DNA of 64,000 bases from Aldrovandia affinis. Taxonomy: Eukaryota > Chordata > Actinopteri > Notacanthiformes > Halosauridae. Made by a program: the position numbers and the translations under genes. The stretch lies in assembly GCA_029706075.1 (NCBI GenBank), contig JAINUG010000054.1, positions 4,687,074 through 4,751,073 on the forward strand. Direction: 5' to 3'. The notes under the pieces were generated by a model. That model saw nothing but the letters and a program-made list of their open reading frames with translations, was not told the DNA's origin and did no database searches. This document shows, one piece after another, positions 1 to 10,390 of this stretch (its first letter is position 1; each line of letters opens with the position of its first letter).

Positions 1-430
1 TAAACAAGGTGGTGAAAGAAGCTGTGAAGAGTGATTTTGACTGACAAACCCCCCCACTTGATGAGCAGTGAATAATAATGAGAAAATGCCCAACTTTTGA
101 TTCCCTTTCTACCGAAAAACAGCCTAAATGTCTATATGAAGGCATTCTAAGAGTAGGATATCATAGCAGCAAGTACTGTAATGTACTTTTATGTCATTTG
201 CTGTCCGGTGGGAGAGAAGCCGGAGTGAGCTCGCCGCATACGCAGAAAGCTTCTCTGGACATATTGGAATCACAGTTTACGCTCAGGCGAGTGCCGTCTC
301 GAAGGCGGTGGTTCGCTGTCCCTGCCACCGCCAGTCCCAGAGTCGTGGCTGGTCCCGTAGCTGCAGATGGCGGGCTAGTTTAAGGGAGATATGCCGTTGG
401 ATCAATAGAGGGTACAATTGACCACAAAAT
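1..430. other. Unassigned window edge, moderately CpG-rich
   Basis: The segment from about 205 to 400 is richer in G+C and CpG than the DNA after it. Only short overlapping reading frames on both strands are present and none resembles a known protein. It could be a promoter fragment, part of an unrecognised repeat or an unrecognised exon. I see nothing decisive. Confidence 0.3.
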
Positions 431-2085
431 TGGGAGAAAAACGCGGGGAAAATCTTAAATAACAAAAAAAGCTGGTTTACAGCAGCTGGTTACAACTTGA
501 ACAAGTTACTTTAACAAACATTCAATCCGAAACATAAAATTGACATATAACAATCACGAAAGAGATGAAACAAAAGAAAATTATACCAAACCAAGTCTCT
601 CCCAATACGCAGACACACGCATCCAGGAAACTAGAGCCTTAATCTGAAGAATGTATAGAATCAAACTCTATAAAGGTAGACCGAATTGATTCAAGCCATC
701 AACAGGTCAGGTGTTTGGAGGAGGGAGGGGCCACTTCCCTATCTTCCTAGCCGATGTACGATTAATTAACAACTTGGGGAAGGACCAGCGCAGGCCTGGT
801 TCAGGCAGCTGCACATTGTAACTATAACACAGGGAAAGAAAAGTTGGTGTATTTAAAAAATATATATTATTTATTTTTTCCTTTCAAATTTTTAAACATC
901 AGGTGTGGTAGTACACTGGGAACTACATAGGCACAACTGTCAATTCAAAATTGGAGAGTGAATGCAGGGGCGAGAATTGGTTGTGCCTATGGCATGTTTG
1001 CAACTAGCTGAACTTGAATTACTGTGTAAGAGCTGTACTAGAATTGCATTGATTAAACATTTATCTTATACTGTGCAGTTAAATGTGCATATCACACATT
1101 CATACTTAGAGGATTAATAGGGGTTTCATTTCTTGAATAATTATTAGGTTGTTGTGATGCAAGTTGCCTGTTTGTATATAATTGAGTGAATATTATAATT
1201 GAATTTCAGGTTTTTTCTGACTTTGAAATAATATTATATAGGAGCACTCCGCATTATTCCTGGAAATCTTCAACATTTTTATGTCAAAGAACCTGACTGT
1301 TGAAAGGGAAATTGCTGCTTCTTTGAAGCCAACAGATTATTCATTATAGTGTGCCTCCACAACTACAGTATTTATTCGCAGTAGTGCTTAAAGTAAAGAA
1401 CTGATATTTAATTTAAAGGATCTTGTGGGATACCGAAGAGCACTATGGTATGTTGGATTGATCGGTTGGCGGTATGGATTATAGGTGCTTGGTATAACAT
1501 CTATTGGAGGGGGAAACTATTTAGCATTGTCTGTTTGGAAATAGTATTTGTATGCTTCTTAATAAACAGAGCTGTATCAAATCATAATTGTCCTTTTGTA
1601 TTTTTTGTGATTGGGGAAGGCTGTTATGTCGCAGACTTAACTCGTTGACTGATAAAGTGAGCAGTTCCTGCATTAACCACTAGATGGTGGAACTGCCTGT
1701 TTCTCATGTACTGAACAAAGCGGTCTTTCCAAACATTGTTACTGACATTTTGATTTACATATGAATGTAAATCACAATTTTTTATCTCATTTCATGAGAT
1801 AATGTTCCTAAGACCTTAAATAAAATTATGAGAGGAATAATGACCAACCAATGAAAATAATAATAGGTGAAGGCTTGCAGATGTGCCACATACAATTCAA
1901 AACAACCCAATTCAGATCTTACCTTTCTGTGAGGTGGATGTGAATTAGTGATATCACACAATTATAGAATGAAGTTATGTATTCTTTTCATCACTGACTG
2001 CATTGCAGCAAATTATGTTGACATTCAGAAAGTGTATTCACCAACGTGCACTTGAAACGGCTCCTTTTTATCTGTATCTCCTACT
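431..2085. other. AT-rich non-coding DNA
   Basis: About 1.65 kb of AT-rich sequence with no long reading frame and no splice-bounded open segment. Short A/T runs occur near 860-900. I recognise no repeat here. Confidence 0.6.
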
Positions 2086-2240
2086 CACCTGGTGGATCGT
2101 CCTGTCACTCCTGCAGCCAAACACTGTCTGCAGGGTTCTCACACCCTGGAAAATCCTCAAACATGGACATAAAAGTTTATAAAAATACTGACATTTATTT
2201 TAAAGTGCTTGAATTTTCTGTTTAGAGACATCTTTAAACA
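2086..2240 (-). repeat. Possible old interspersed repeat
   Basis: The stretch around GCAGGGTTCTCACACCCTGG followed by AT-rich sequence recalls a fish repeat I have seen in several genomes. On the minus strand a short open segment is bordered by AG and GTGAGT, but it leads nowhere. The repeat call rests on memory of the motif only. Confidence 0.25.
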
Positions 2241-3060
2241 CATAAATTGTATCAATATCAATTGCAATATTACGTAACTGATCCTGGATCAGAATACACA
2301 TTCTACTCTAAATTGTTGTGGTTTTGATTTGGGTCGAGAGCTGATCCTGGGACAGTATCTAGTATCCGATATCTAGGCCATTTTTGTCTTGCTTCATTGC
2401 TGGTCTGAAACACTCCTGATATAGCCTTCCGTACAGGGTCCTTGAATTGGTGGCATAAGTAAGAATGGGAACCATGTATCTGACCTCTAGGCTATACGGG
2501 TGATGCAGCACTATACACAGATAAAAGTGTATACTATAGAGTTGGATAAAAACATCTGCCAAATAACAACATTTTAAATATTTACTTATTTTATTTTATA
2601 ATAACTTAACTTTTTCAACAACACATGTAACCCTGCAGATGTGCCATCTTCCACAAGGTGGTGATAGATTTTCCTAGCAGGTGAGTGGGAACGTGTGCGT
2701 TCCTCATTAGCCCTTTGCACAAACAGCCCAATTACATGCAACTGGTAGCGGCTGGGCCACATAACACAGGAAGAGTTCGATAATTCACTCAATTATCTCT
2801 CTTTTGCGAGAAAAAACACAGAAGAAGGCTGTGCCCATCAGCAAACACACCACCTTTTAGAGCCTTCTTTTTTTTCTGGTGATCTCTAATCAGATCAGCA
2901 ATTTACATTGCATTACTTTGTTTTAGTTATTCGTGCTTTGCCCTGATACTAGGGCTTGGGGTAGGCTGTTTATTAAAAGGGCCAACAATATCTCGTCAAG
3001 GGCATTACGAGCTCAACGAAAGGTTTTCATTCTCCGGTGGCCATTTAAATCTATAGAGAT
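2241..3060. other. Non-coding DNA with decayed MITE motifs
   Basis: AT-rich DNA. The palindromic motif CTGATCCTGGATCAG occurs near 2278 and a partial version near 2342. The motif also lies inside the MITEs at 26939 and 27492, so these may be decayed pieces of that family. Nothing else is seen. Confidence 0.35.
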
Positions 3061-3560
3061 TAGTTGCATGTGCTCGTCAGAACGGCTAACTATGCTAACA
3101 GTCTAAGGGACTCGATCCGGAAGGGGGATAGTTACGGATTCGGATTAATGCCATACCGTACAGTACCGTATTCGGTTCCGTTACTGGCATATTCGAGCAG
3201 GGTGTCGAACCGTAGCGTCCTCTTTTCCTGCTGTTTCGCGTCGCGATTCCCCATTCAAAACCGCCTCCAAATAGTCGGCTCGCGCAGAAACTGCCACGCA
3301 GGCACGTCACCTAACGAGCTCACTAGCTAATCGCTAATCTGTGAGCCTTCCAGGGAGCGAGCGAGGCCAGCCGCGAACGGAGAAGATGCTGTTTGGTTGC
3401 CAGCTTCTCTGATGGCACCGTAACGGCGCTCGGGGTGGTTTGCGGGGGTAAGCAGAGAACAAAACCAAAGGAGCTGCGTCAATGGAGTGGCATGGAAGCA
3501 GTTTAAACGAGAGAAAAGACAAACCGAGCAGCAGTGAGACTCTGTGAACAGTGTAGGATG
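3061..3560. other. CpG-rich block, orphan island candidate
   Basis: Roughly 500 bp in which CpG is frequent compared with the flanking AT-rich DNA. It includes short CGG/CCG words such as CCGTATTCGGTTCCG near 3167. No convincing open frame or TATA-linked transcript is visible. It could be an unmethylated island, a distant promoter or the CpG-rich 5' end of an unrecognised mobile element. Confidence 0.35.
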
Positions 3561-3625
3561 CATTCTATACAAATGGTATACATAACAGCTTGTATATAAT
3601 ACAAATGTGAATGAAAATGTTTATT

Positions 3626-4026
3626 TACAGGTGACTACCAAAATGAAGAAAACACCAACCTAAAGTGTCTTAATAGGGCGATGGGCCACCACAAACTGTC
3701 ACAGAACAGCTTCAGTGCACCTTGGCATAGATTCTGGAGGAGGGGTGCAAAACCATTTTTCCATGAGAAATTTAGTGCTGGGAAACACTGTCTCAGGTGC
3801 CACTCCAGAATCTCCCATAAGCGTTCACTTGGGCTGAGATCAGGATAGAAATGCCTCACCATAAGATGATCACTCAGAATGGCTTTGTATTTATTTGTGT
3901 TTACCATGCCCTATTAGTGGTTGAGTGGACCTAAACCATGGCAGGAAAAACCCACCCCATTCACCATAAGAGTCACCAGAACCCTTTATTTTTACTCAAG
4001 AGTGTGGTTACTTTTCCAGTTACTTT
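3626..4026 (-). mobile_element. Tc1/mariner-type transposon remnant
   Basis: It begins with TACAGGTGACTACCAAAATG and ends with a decayed inverse of that end near 4005-4026. The same termini and body occur at 19617-20150 and 62328-62784. Read on the minus strand, the coding remnant keeps a fragment like the C-terminal DDE region of Tc1/mariner transposases (LSPSERLWEILEWHLR; PDLNPIE-LWE in the family). At about 400 bp it is far shorter than a full element of 1.2-1.6 kb and cannot encode a working transposase. The strand given is that of the remnant transposase. Confidence 0.75.
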
Positions 4027-4417
4027 ACAATGTGTGTGGTGGGTGAGGAATGGGGTGAAGCGTGCTGATTTACCTTTGATTCTTTACAGCGGATAGTAGG
4101 CACGCTCCACAATGTCTGTTCACGTTAAACACTTTATCCACCTGGCACACTTATCCCAAGGCAATCTCCTTGCCTTGATTGCATCATCTATTAATCTCAT
4201 TTCATGGCCCTGGCCGTCCTCGTCTCTGGGATTAAGAATTGAGCCCCTGCCACTCTCTTACTCTTATAACACCACTGTAACACCATCAAAACAAAACATC
4301 ATCACATGCAACGATATGCTTCAGTAGACATAGTCAGGCACACGTGCAACGGTGAAAGAGACAAACCAAAAGGAGATAAAGGGCAAAGCACTATAACAGC
4401 AAACCCAATGTGCACCA
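4027..4417. other. Spacer between two repeats
   Basis: About 390 bp of ordinary sequence with no coding signal. Its last seven bases (4411-4417) are the left target duplication of the next SINE. Confidence 0.6.
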
Positions 4418-4646
4418 TGGCTGGCAGTGTAGTGTAATGGTTAGGGAGCTGGGCTTGTAACTCAGAGGTTGCAGGTTCAATTCCCAGGTGGGGCACTGCT
4501 GTTGTACCCTTGAGCAAGGTACTTAACCTGAATTGCTTGAGTAAAATATTCAGCTGTATAAATGGATTGTATGTAAACTGTGGAAGTCGCTCTGGATAAT
4601 AGCGCCTGCTAAATGCCTAAAATGTAAATGTAAATGTAAATGTAAA
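4418..4646 (+). mobile_element. tRNA-derived SINE, full length, LINE-type tail
   Basis: The head carries RNA polymerase III promoter boxes: A box TAGTGTAATGG at 4430-4440 and B box GGTTCAATTCC at 4474-4484. The body runs through ACCCTTGAGCAAGGTACTT to the tail GCTCTGGATAATAGCG...CTGCTAAATG, followed by TGTAAA repeats. A 7-bp duplication TGCACCA flanks it (4411-4417 and 4647-4653). The tail is of the type shared with L2-clade LINEs such as eel UnaL2, which would supply the reverse transcriptase (family knowledge). Related copies lie at 9708, 19662, 26040 and 50329. Confidence 0.9.
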
Positions 4647-4712
4647 TGCACCAGTGATCAAGGACACACTGAAGTTCAATAAATCCTAGCGCCAGGAGAG
4701 AGGAATGGATCA

Positions 4713-4800
4713 CACTTATATAGCGCCTTTCGTGATCTCAAAGTCCTTTACAGTGAAGGGGTGAAGCTCACCTCAACCAACGTCAATACACCTGGGTGCA
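4713..4800 (+). repeat. Fragment of the TTATATAGCGCC interspersed repeat
   Basis: ACTTATATAGCGCCTTTCGTG followed by CCTTTACAGTGAAGGGGTGAA and CTCACCTCAACCA matches a repeat widely seen in fish genomes. Longer relatives occur at 51211-51420 and 52546-52640 of this window. No function is known to me. Confidence 0.65.
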
Positions 4801-5390
4801 TCGGGTTATGAAATGTAAAATGTGGGGAAATATTTTGTATAATAAAATAGACCATTTAAGGACAAAGCCTTATATTGGCAAATGGTGATTTATGGCGCCA
4901 TATATACTATATATATATATAATATACTCGCTTGTATATTTCTGATGCACGTAGTCAGACCTTGCACAAGGATTCACAAATCAAGCACTGACCACCTGGA
5001 GAAATTCCAAATGGACATGTCTGGAAATACCTTGCTATCTCATATTATATAGGGGATGTAAAAGGGAGGGAACAGTGTACAGATATGTAGACCAGAGGCA
5101 CGCTGTCCTCGAACCCCTTGCACCGGTAATTCATTTGCGTAGTGCTTCCAGAAGCACCACACTATGTTATCACTTTGCTTTGGGGCGGGGCATCTTGGCA
5201 CCATCTGCTGGCACAGATGGGGCTTACCTGGGATGTTTGTAGCCTTGGCACAGAAGTACCCTGTGAGGGGAGGGGAGGTGGGGGGGAGGGGTAGCACAGT
5301 GTTGCCTGTACAGCCTTCCTCCTCTCCTCTCTCTAGGCTTCCAGGGTAATGTGATTTGAGTTTGACATTTGGCCTGCTAATGACTTTGAC
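4801..5390. other. Region upstream of the gngt2 promoter
   Basis: Non-coding DNA with a short TA-rich run near 4905-4925 and a G-rich tract near 5260-5290. No recognised repeat or exon. Confidence 0.5.
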
Positions 5391-5584
5391 TACTTAATCT
5401 GATCGGTGGGGACGGCTCGGTGACAGCCACTCCTGCTCCTGTCCGCTCCTGCTTCACACCCCCCTCGGCCCACCCCTCGGCCAGCTGTCAAAAGCGGAGG
5501 GCCCGAGCGAGAACAGTCAATCAGAACCAGTCAGGCGTCCCGTTCGCATGCTCCTATAGAAGAAGGTCACAGATTCCTCTGTCC
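5391..5584 (+). promoter_or_regulatory. Candidate gngt2 promoter
   Basis: A GC-rich stretch just upstream of the proposed first exon. A TATA-like CTATAGAAG lies at 5554-5562, about 25-30 bp before the proposed transcript start. TTAATCT at 5394-5400 resembles the OTX/CRX homeodomain site common near photoreceptor genes (family knowledge). This assignment is inferred from position and motifs only. Confidence 0.35.
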
Positions 5585-5614
5585 GTTCGTCCGTCTTGGA
5601 CCCACATCCAATAG
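5585..5614 (+). other. Candidate gngt2 non-coding exon 1 (3' part)
   Basis: The sequence ends in ATAG followed by a consensus donor GTAAGT at 5615. The next strong acceptor on this strand is at 7031-7032, just before the gngt2 start codon, so an untranslated first exon spliced to it would fit. The 5' limit is estimated from the TATA-like motif. No transcript evidence is available. Confidence 0.35.
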
Positions 5615-7032
5615 GTAAGTGCTGCCTCTTCACCTGAATCCAGGGTCAGCCTGAAGCATTGGGCCACGAAAAGCACCCTGGACACTAAGAGAATTTGAAT
5701 CGATCCAGACTAATTAACGAGAAATGCGACATTAAAGGAAGGGTAAAAGAAACGTGCCTGACCTTTGCTATCTCACAACATGCTATATGTCATGGCTTCA
5801 TTGCCAGTCCTTAATATCTTGTAAATGCCCAGGGCCTCAGCTCTACTGTGGTAAAATTGAACTGGAACTTTCACAACTAGGATTTATCAATCAATAAGGA
5901 TGGGGGGTTGAGGGTGAAAACAGAGAATGAAATGGCGTGTTCTGGTTGCGTTTTGATATCACACTCTGTTCTGAAATCATAGTACTCTGATCAGTGTCAC
6001 AGAGCGCACCATTATTTTAATAATAGCAAAGGTTCCAACTGTGTTCGATGAAGCCACCCCATTTGAATCGACTGAGCTAGCTAACGATGTCACACACTCT
6101 GGCAAGCTTACTGTGCTCTGAGCGCTTCAAGTGTGGAACACTCTGAATAAATGTCAAATAGTGCTCTTTATTTGCTCTGAATGAAGTACACTCTCTATCA
6201 GAATGCACCCTTCAATTCTCCACAGGGAAGCAACACTAAACTTTTTTGGTTCACATTTCTCTGCTATTCTCAGTGGCCAGTTGCGGTGTTGCATAGCTTT
6301 GGGAAAGAGTCACTTTGTATAACTGCTGTGGAGTTGTTAGGTTGTACTGCATTCATGTGGTCACGGACATGAAAGGCTTCATGAAAGACTTGTGGGTTTT
6401 TAATGTTTTCCAAGGCGTCTCTTTTGGAAATGGTTCCTCAGCTTAGTCCCAGTCATGTTTACCTATTATATGTGTGTGTTGACCTGCCAGGCTGTGAGCT
6501 GTCAAAGAAAACTGTAATCCAGCATTACCGGTCAACAATCAGAGGAAATACATAGGGGCTTTCTTGAAGATTAGCTCTCATGCAACGTTGCTGCTGATCC
6601 ATGCATTGCCCTTTCTGGCCACAAGAGGTCCCTATAACCTAAAGTGGGCCCTCAAGATAAATACTTTTATAGTGCCTTATTTACATTGACATTTTAAGCA
6701 TTTAGCAGATTTAAATACATCCTACAATAATTATATGCTGTATATACAGGTAACTGCCAAAATAAATGCAACACTTTGGTAACTGGAGGGGGGGCTGGGA
6801 CAACGACATTCAAACGGCCCTGGCCCAGGCTAGAAGTCCTAGCTGGGGGGTCTTGCTGCAATGATATTGAATGCTTGCTGTGCGGTCTTGGCATTCAGCA
6901 AGTGTCTGAATTGACTAGTGACAGGAGAGGATGTTTGTTTTGAGCGAGGGCGCCATGGCACTGCCGCGGTATCACCCCGTTCTATCTTCCTTTCCTCTTA
7001 CACTCCTGTTTTTCCTCCTTCTGCTGTTCCAG
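5615..7032 (+). other. Proposed gngt2 intron 1
   Basis: About 1.4 kb between the donor at 5615 and the acceptor TTCTGCTGTTCCAG ending at 7032. It is mostly AT-rich. A lone Tc1/mariner terminal repeat (ACAGGTAACTGCCAAAATAA) occurs at about 6747-6766, and a worn SINE tail (GCATTTAGCAGA) near 6698. Nothing else is recognised. Confidence 0.4.
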
Positions 7033-7122
7033 GGCAAGATGGCTCGGGACATGTCCCATAAGGAAATCCTTAAGATGGAGCTGGATCAACTGACGTTGGA
7101 GGAGAAAACTGAGAGGGAACCG
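7033..7122 (+). other. gngt2: gngt2 exon 2 (first coding exon)
   Basis: It follows acceptor TGTTCCAG with six untranslated bases and then codons 1-28. It holds the amphipathic N-terminal helix that pairs with G beta. Residues 19-25 (TLEEKTE) depart from the KKEVKNT stretch recalled for human GNGT2, so this exon is more diverged than the C-terminus. It ends at CCG followed by GTAAGG. Confidence 0.85.
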
Positions 7123-7871
7123 GTAAGGAGCAGTCACCATGGTTCATTCAAAACTTCGAGTTGACTAAATTTTTCAGACAGGATAAGACAAAGCAACTTG
7201 TGCACGTCTTGTGCCTGATTAACGATGTTGACCATTGCACTACAACAGAACACTTCGGGATTGCACCAGTGTCTCTCACTGTCCTGACGCACATGGTTGT
7301 TTAGACACGCGGTTAATCCTTATAAGGATTGAGTCATTAAGGATTCAAAAACAACCCACGTCCAAGGGCATCAGGGCTCCGGAATTATCCTGGACAACTT
7401 GTTATTCTATGGGAGGAGTTGTACCCTTGTTGTTCTGGACATTTACTGAGCTTGTTAGAGGGTATTTAACGTTAGACTGCCTGCCGGAGCAGTTTGAACT
7501 GCATTCGATAGTCACGATTTATAAGCAGCAGTGCACGCTCACAGAAACCTCTCGTTCCTGTCCACTCTACGCGCAACGTGAAAAGCAAACAAAACTGGCT
7601 CAGTGACAAACAGCTGCAAATCAACCACGTCCGTTCTGCGCAAGCCCCAGTGCTCGGGCAGGGCAGTGAGGGTGAATGTGATCCTCATTCTAAAATTACG
7701 TTTCCCTCTCTCCGTTCTCTCTCTCTCTCTCTCTCTCTCGGGTAGATGTCGAAGTCAGCCAGAGAGCTAGTGGAATGGGTCGACAGCCAGTCTCCCGAAG
7801 ACTGTCTCGTCAAAGGTGTGCCAGAAGACACAAATCCTTTCAAGGAGAAGGGTGGCTGTGTAATAGGCTAG
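7039..7871 (+). CDS. gngt2: Cone-type transducin gamma subunit (two coding exons)
   Basis: Codes a 69-residue G-protein gamma subunit joined from 7039-7122 and 7746-7871. Gamma forms a tight dimer with beta and anchors transducin to photoreceptor membranes; GNGT2 is the cone form (family knowledge). The product starts MARDMSHKEILKMEL, has an N-terminal helix suited to pairing with beta, and ends NPFKEKGGCVIG. It aligns without gaps to human GNGT2 as I recall it, with about half of residues identical, including LKME near 11-14 and NPFKEKGGC at 58-66. The intron is phase 0, with donor CCG|GTAAGG and acceptor GGGTAG. The ATG at 7039 is chosen because it gives the family N-terminus; an in-frame ATG at 6931 lies in the proposed intron. 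The CaaX box CVIG ends in glycine where Ser is usual. A gngt2a or gngt2b paralogue assignment is not possible from sequence alone. Confidence 0.92.
7123..7745 (+). other. gngt2: gngt2 intron between the coding exons
   Basis: A 623-bp intron with donor GTAAGG and an acceptor ending GGGTAG, preceded by a CT microsatellite of about 24 bp (7716-7739) that serves as a long polypyrimidine tract. The frame is phase 0. No repeat insertion is recognised inside it. Confidence 0.85.
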
Positions 7872-8415
7872 CCTAGAGGCTGTCGGGGACAGAAACAAAA
7901 TGCTCCCCGGGCAGAAACAAAATGGGGACTGGTTCAGTTTCAGCCTTTCAGGAAGAGCAGTAAGAGGCAGCATAATAGCCACGTGCCATGTTACTATAGC
8001 CATGAGTAATCCCACCAGGTTAGAGTTATTTTTTCCCATTCCCATGCATACTGCACCTACTCCAGATATGGGACGTGATGGGATGCTGGAGAGGGTAGGG
8101 GTCAGGCTCTGGACCCATCTCGGGACAGGGGAAAAGGTGCCGAAAACCGCTTGATCCGAAACGGCGCGGGCCACACGACTCCCGGTTCCCTGGCACTCAA
8201 TCCGACTCGCAGGATTTTTAAGTCCAGATGTTTTGCAGCTTGTCTCATTTCCTGCCCCACCCACTCTCCACCTCCTTCCCCTAGCAAAGCCCCTCCACTC
8301 TGCCTTGATCCCCCGCTCCTCAGCGCCCATCAGCCCTGATCAACAGCTTCAGAGCTTCGCTGCTGACTCTAGGTTGTATTCACCTGTAAATAAAAGCACA
8401 CTTAGCTACGATGAC
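7746..8415 (+). other. gngt2: gngt2 last exon: C-terminus and 3' UTR
   Basis: Codons 29-69 end at TAG 7869-7871, followed by about 540 bp of 3' UTR. The first codon of the exon is an internal ATG. The coding part holds the second helix (KSARELVEWV), the conserved NPFKE segment and the CaaX box. The 3' limit is set a little beyond the AATAAA at 8389. Confidence 0.7.
8389..8394 (+). terminator. gngt2: Poly(A) signal for gngt2
   Basis: AATAAA about 520 bp after the stop codon, followed within 20-50 bp by T-rich, GT-containing sequence (CTTGTCTTTCAGTTTG). It is the first canonical signal downstream of the gene. Confidence 0.6.
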
Positions 8416-9707
8416 TTCTCTTGTCTTTCAGTTTGAATTTTTTCTTCTTGTTTGTTTTGTGCACTGCACTCACAGTGAAACTCACAGTGCTTTGATGTGC
8501 TCTCCTCAAAGCACGGCCATGGGAACCAAACCAGGTTATTATCATACTTTGCTTGCAGCCGAGGTGTGTTTAGGGCCATATCCAGGAGTCCAGAATTACC
8601 AAGGTCATGTGACCTAGCCCCTCTAGGGGAGTTAGTCAGGAGAAATGCCAATAAGAAATATTTTATGTAATCAGTCTACTCTTGTAGCTAATTCAGTACA
8701 AGAGTAGTAGAGTGTCATGATTTTATGAATGGCCACGGAAAATGTACACTAAAATGTAACTAGCTTTGTGCCTATCACCACTTTCAATGTATGCTATGTT
8801 AGCTTAAATTAGCCTATCACCACTGTAGTCTGACTAAAATGTGGTTTGTGTAACCACTAGACAGAGACGGCTACGTTTGGCTAGCGACTACACAAAACTA
8901 CACACAAAGTAACTATTGATAGATGATCTCTGGAGATGAATAGCATTAATCTGGTTATAATACAAGCAGTCAACTTTTTTATAATGTGAGAGATCTCTAT
9001 ACCTACATCATGCTTCGCTTGGCTTCAGATAAACAGTCTGAGTTACAACACACTGTGCAACAAAGTCGTCCAAAGCATCACTGCGTCATCTTCCCAAGTG
9101 TAGATGACAAGATCTGCCTGCTCGGGACGGGTCCACTTCACCATCACACACAGAAGTGATAAAGATGATGGTGATCAGGTGAGCAAGCGGTAATCTTGGC
9201 TTTGTACAAAATCTTTACTATGCCGAAGTGAATTCATTTTATGTACAGTAGTTCACCACTTTTATTCAGTATTACAGTATATATACAATATAAAAAAATA
9301 CAACTCAGACTCAGTCATGACCTTGGTGTCCTCAATGGTAGATATGGCCATGGGTGTGTTGTTCCCACTTTTCTCAAAAGCTAACCATGTGGTCAGTCAA
9401 AAAGTCCTGAATTTACGGGGAAATGTACATTGTTATTCCGCCAATGCCTGCATTGCATTGAGATACCCAGATTAAGAGTTACCCAGGAGGGAATGAGTCA
9501 GCAATTCAGTTCAATACAGGGATGTCTTATTGGCTCAAATGACCACTGGTGAGACTCCCAGCATTCCCTGTGCTGTGGGCTGGCGACTAACGAGATCTGT
9601 ACCGTAGGGAACTGGCACACAGCACAGGGCACCAAGATTTCAGCTCTCTGACGCATTGGCCTTCATTAAGGATCTAAATCACAGGCTCCCTCTGAACATG
9701 GAGAAGA
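8416..9707. other. Intergenic DNA downstream of gngt2
   Basis: About 1.3 kb of unique-looking AT-rich DNA. No open frame with splice borders and no recognised repeat were seen. Confidence 0.55.
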
Positions 9708-9930
9708 TTACATTACATTACATTACAGGCATTTAGCAGACGCTCTTATCCAGAGCGACTTACAGTTTCACATTTCTTTACATACAATCCATTTATACAG
9801 CTGGATGTTTACTGAAGCAATCCAGGTTAAGTACCTTGCTCAAGGGTACAACGGCAGTGCCCCACCTGGGATCGAACCTGCAACCTGTGCGTTACAAGCC
9901 CAGTTCCTTAACCATTATGCTAACACTGCT
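9708..9930 (-). mobile_element. tRNA-derived SINE, reverse orientation
   Basis: The same family as 4418-4646, reversed. The tail appears first as TTACATTACATTACA, then CATTTAGCAGACGCTCTTATCC, and the tRNA-like head is last, with the reversed B box near 9868-9882 and the reversed A box near 9912-9922. It looks full length. No clear target duplication was found. Confidence 0.88.
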
Positions 9931-10229
9931 GCTGTGTTAGTGTGCTCTGAACTACCAGTTGAATCGGGACTTTTAGGGCTGCTGAAGCTTGAGTGGGGGG
10001 CCTCGGCGTCATTGACTTTGTCAATCAAGGAGATTTATTAGATATAAGCGTGTGTCCAAAAAACCTGGAGATGCCTTGCGCCTTCAGGACCAATACTAAG
10101 CATTCTAGAACAAGCTCCTCCCCCGACACCTCCAAAACCACAAATAATATATAATATATATACTGTATAATATACAAATAAAGGCCGATGGCTGTTCCAT
10201 AATATACTAAGTGCTACAGTCCTTTACGG

Positions 10230-10390
10230 CAGTGGTTCTCAAACCTCTCCTCGGGGATCCCCAGCCAGTCCATGTATTTGTTAAATTCCACTACCAGCAC
10301 ACCTGATTCAACTCATTACTACCTAACGAGCATTGATTAGTACAATACAATACATTTGAACAAAAACAATACATTTAACAAAAACCACTG
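10230..10390. mobile_element. hAT-type MITE, 161 bp
   Basis: The ends are inverted: CAGTGGTTCTCAAACC at the left and a worn inverse ending AACCACTG at the right. It is flanked by near-identical 8-bp duplications CTTTACGG (10222-10229) and CTTTACGA (10391-10398), the size typical of hAT insertions. It has no coding capacity and would have depended on a transposase encoded elsewhere. Confidence 0.85.

Noticed and set aside
2095-2155. Minus-strand segment with AG/GTGAGT borders reading like the start of MHC class I alpha-2 (TLQTVFGC)
   Set aside because: Only about 19 codons, no continuation of the domain on either side, and the segment overlaps what looks like a dispersed fish repeat.
4430-4484. 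tRNA gene
   Set aside because: The A and B boxes belong to a SINE with a LINE-type tail and target duplications. The same applies to the other tRNA-like heads in the window.
6931-7164. Upstream in-frame ATG for gngt2 giving a hydrophobic N-terminal extension
   Set aside because: The extension runs through a splice acceptor pyrimidine tract and has no counterpart in the gamma family; the start at 7039 gives the family N-terminus.
7767-8330. 187-codon minus-strand frame opposite gngt2
   Set aside because: It lies antisense to the gngt2 last exon, with no family resemblance and no promoter or splice support.
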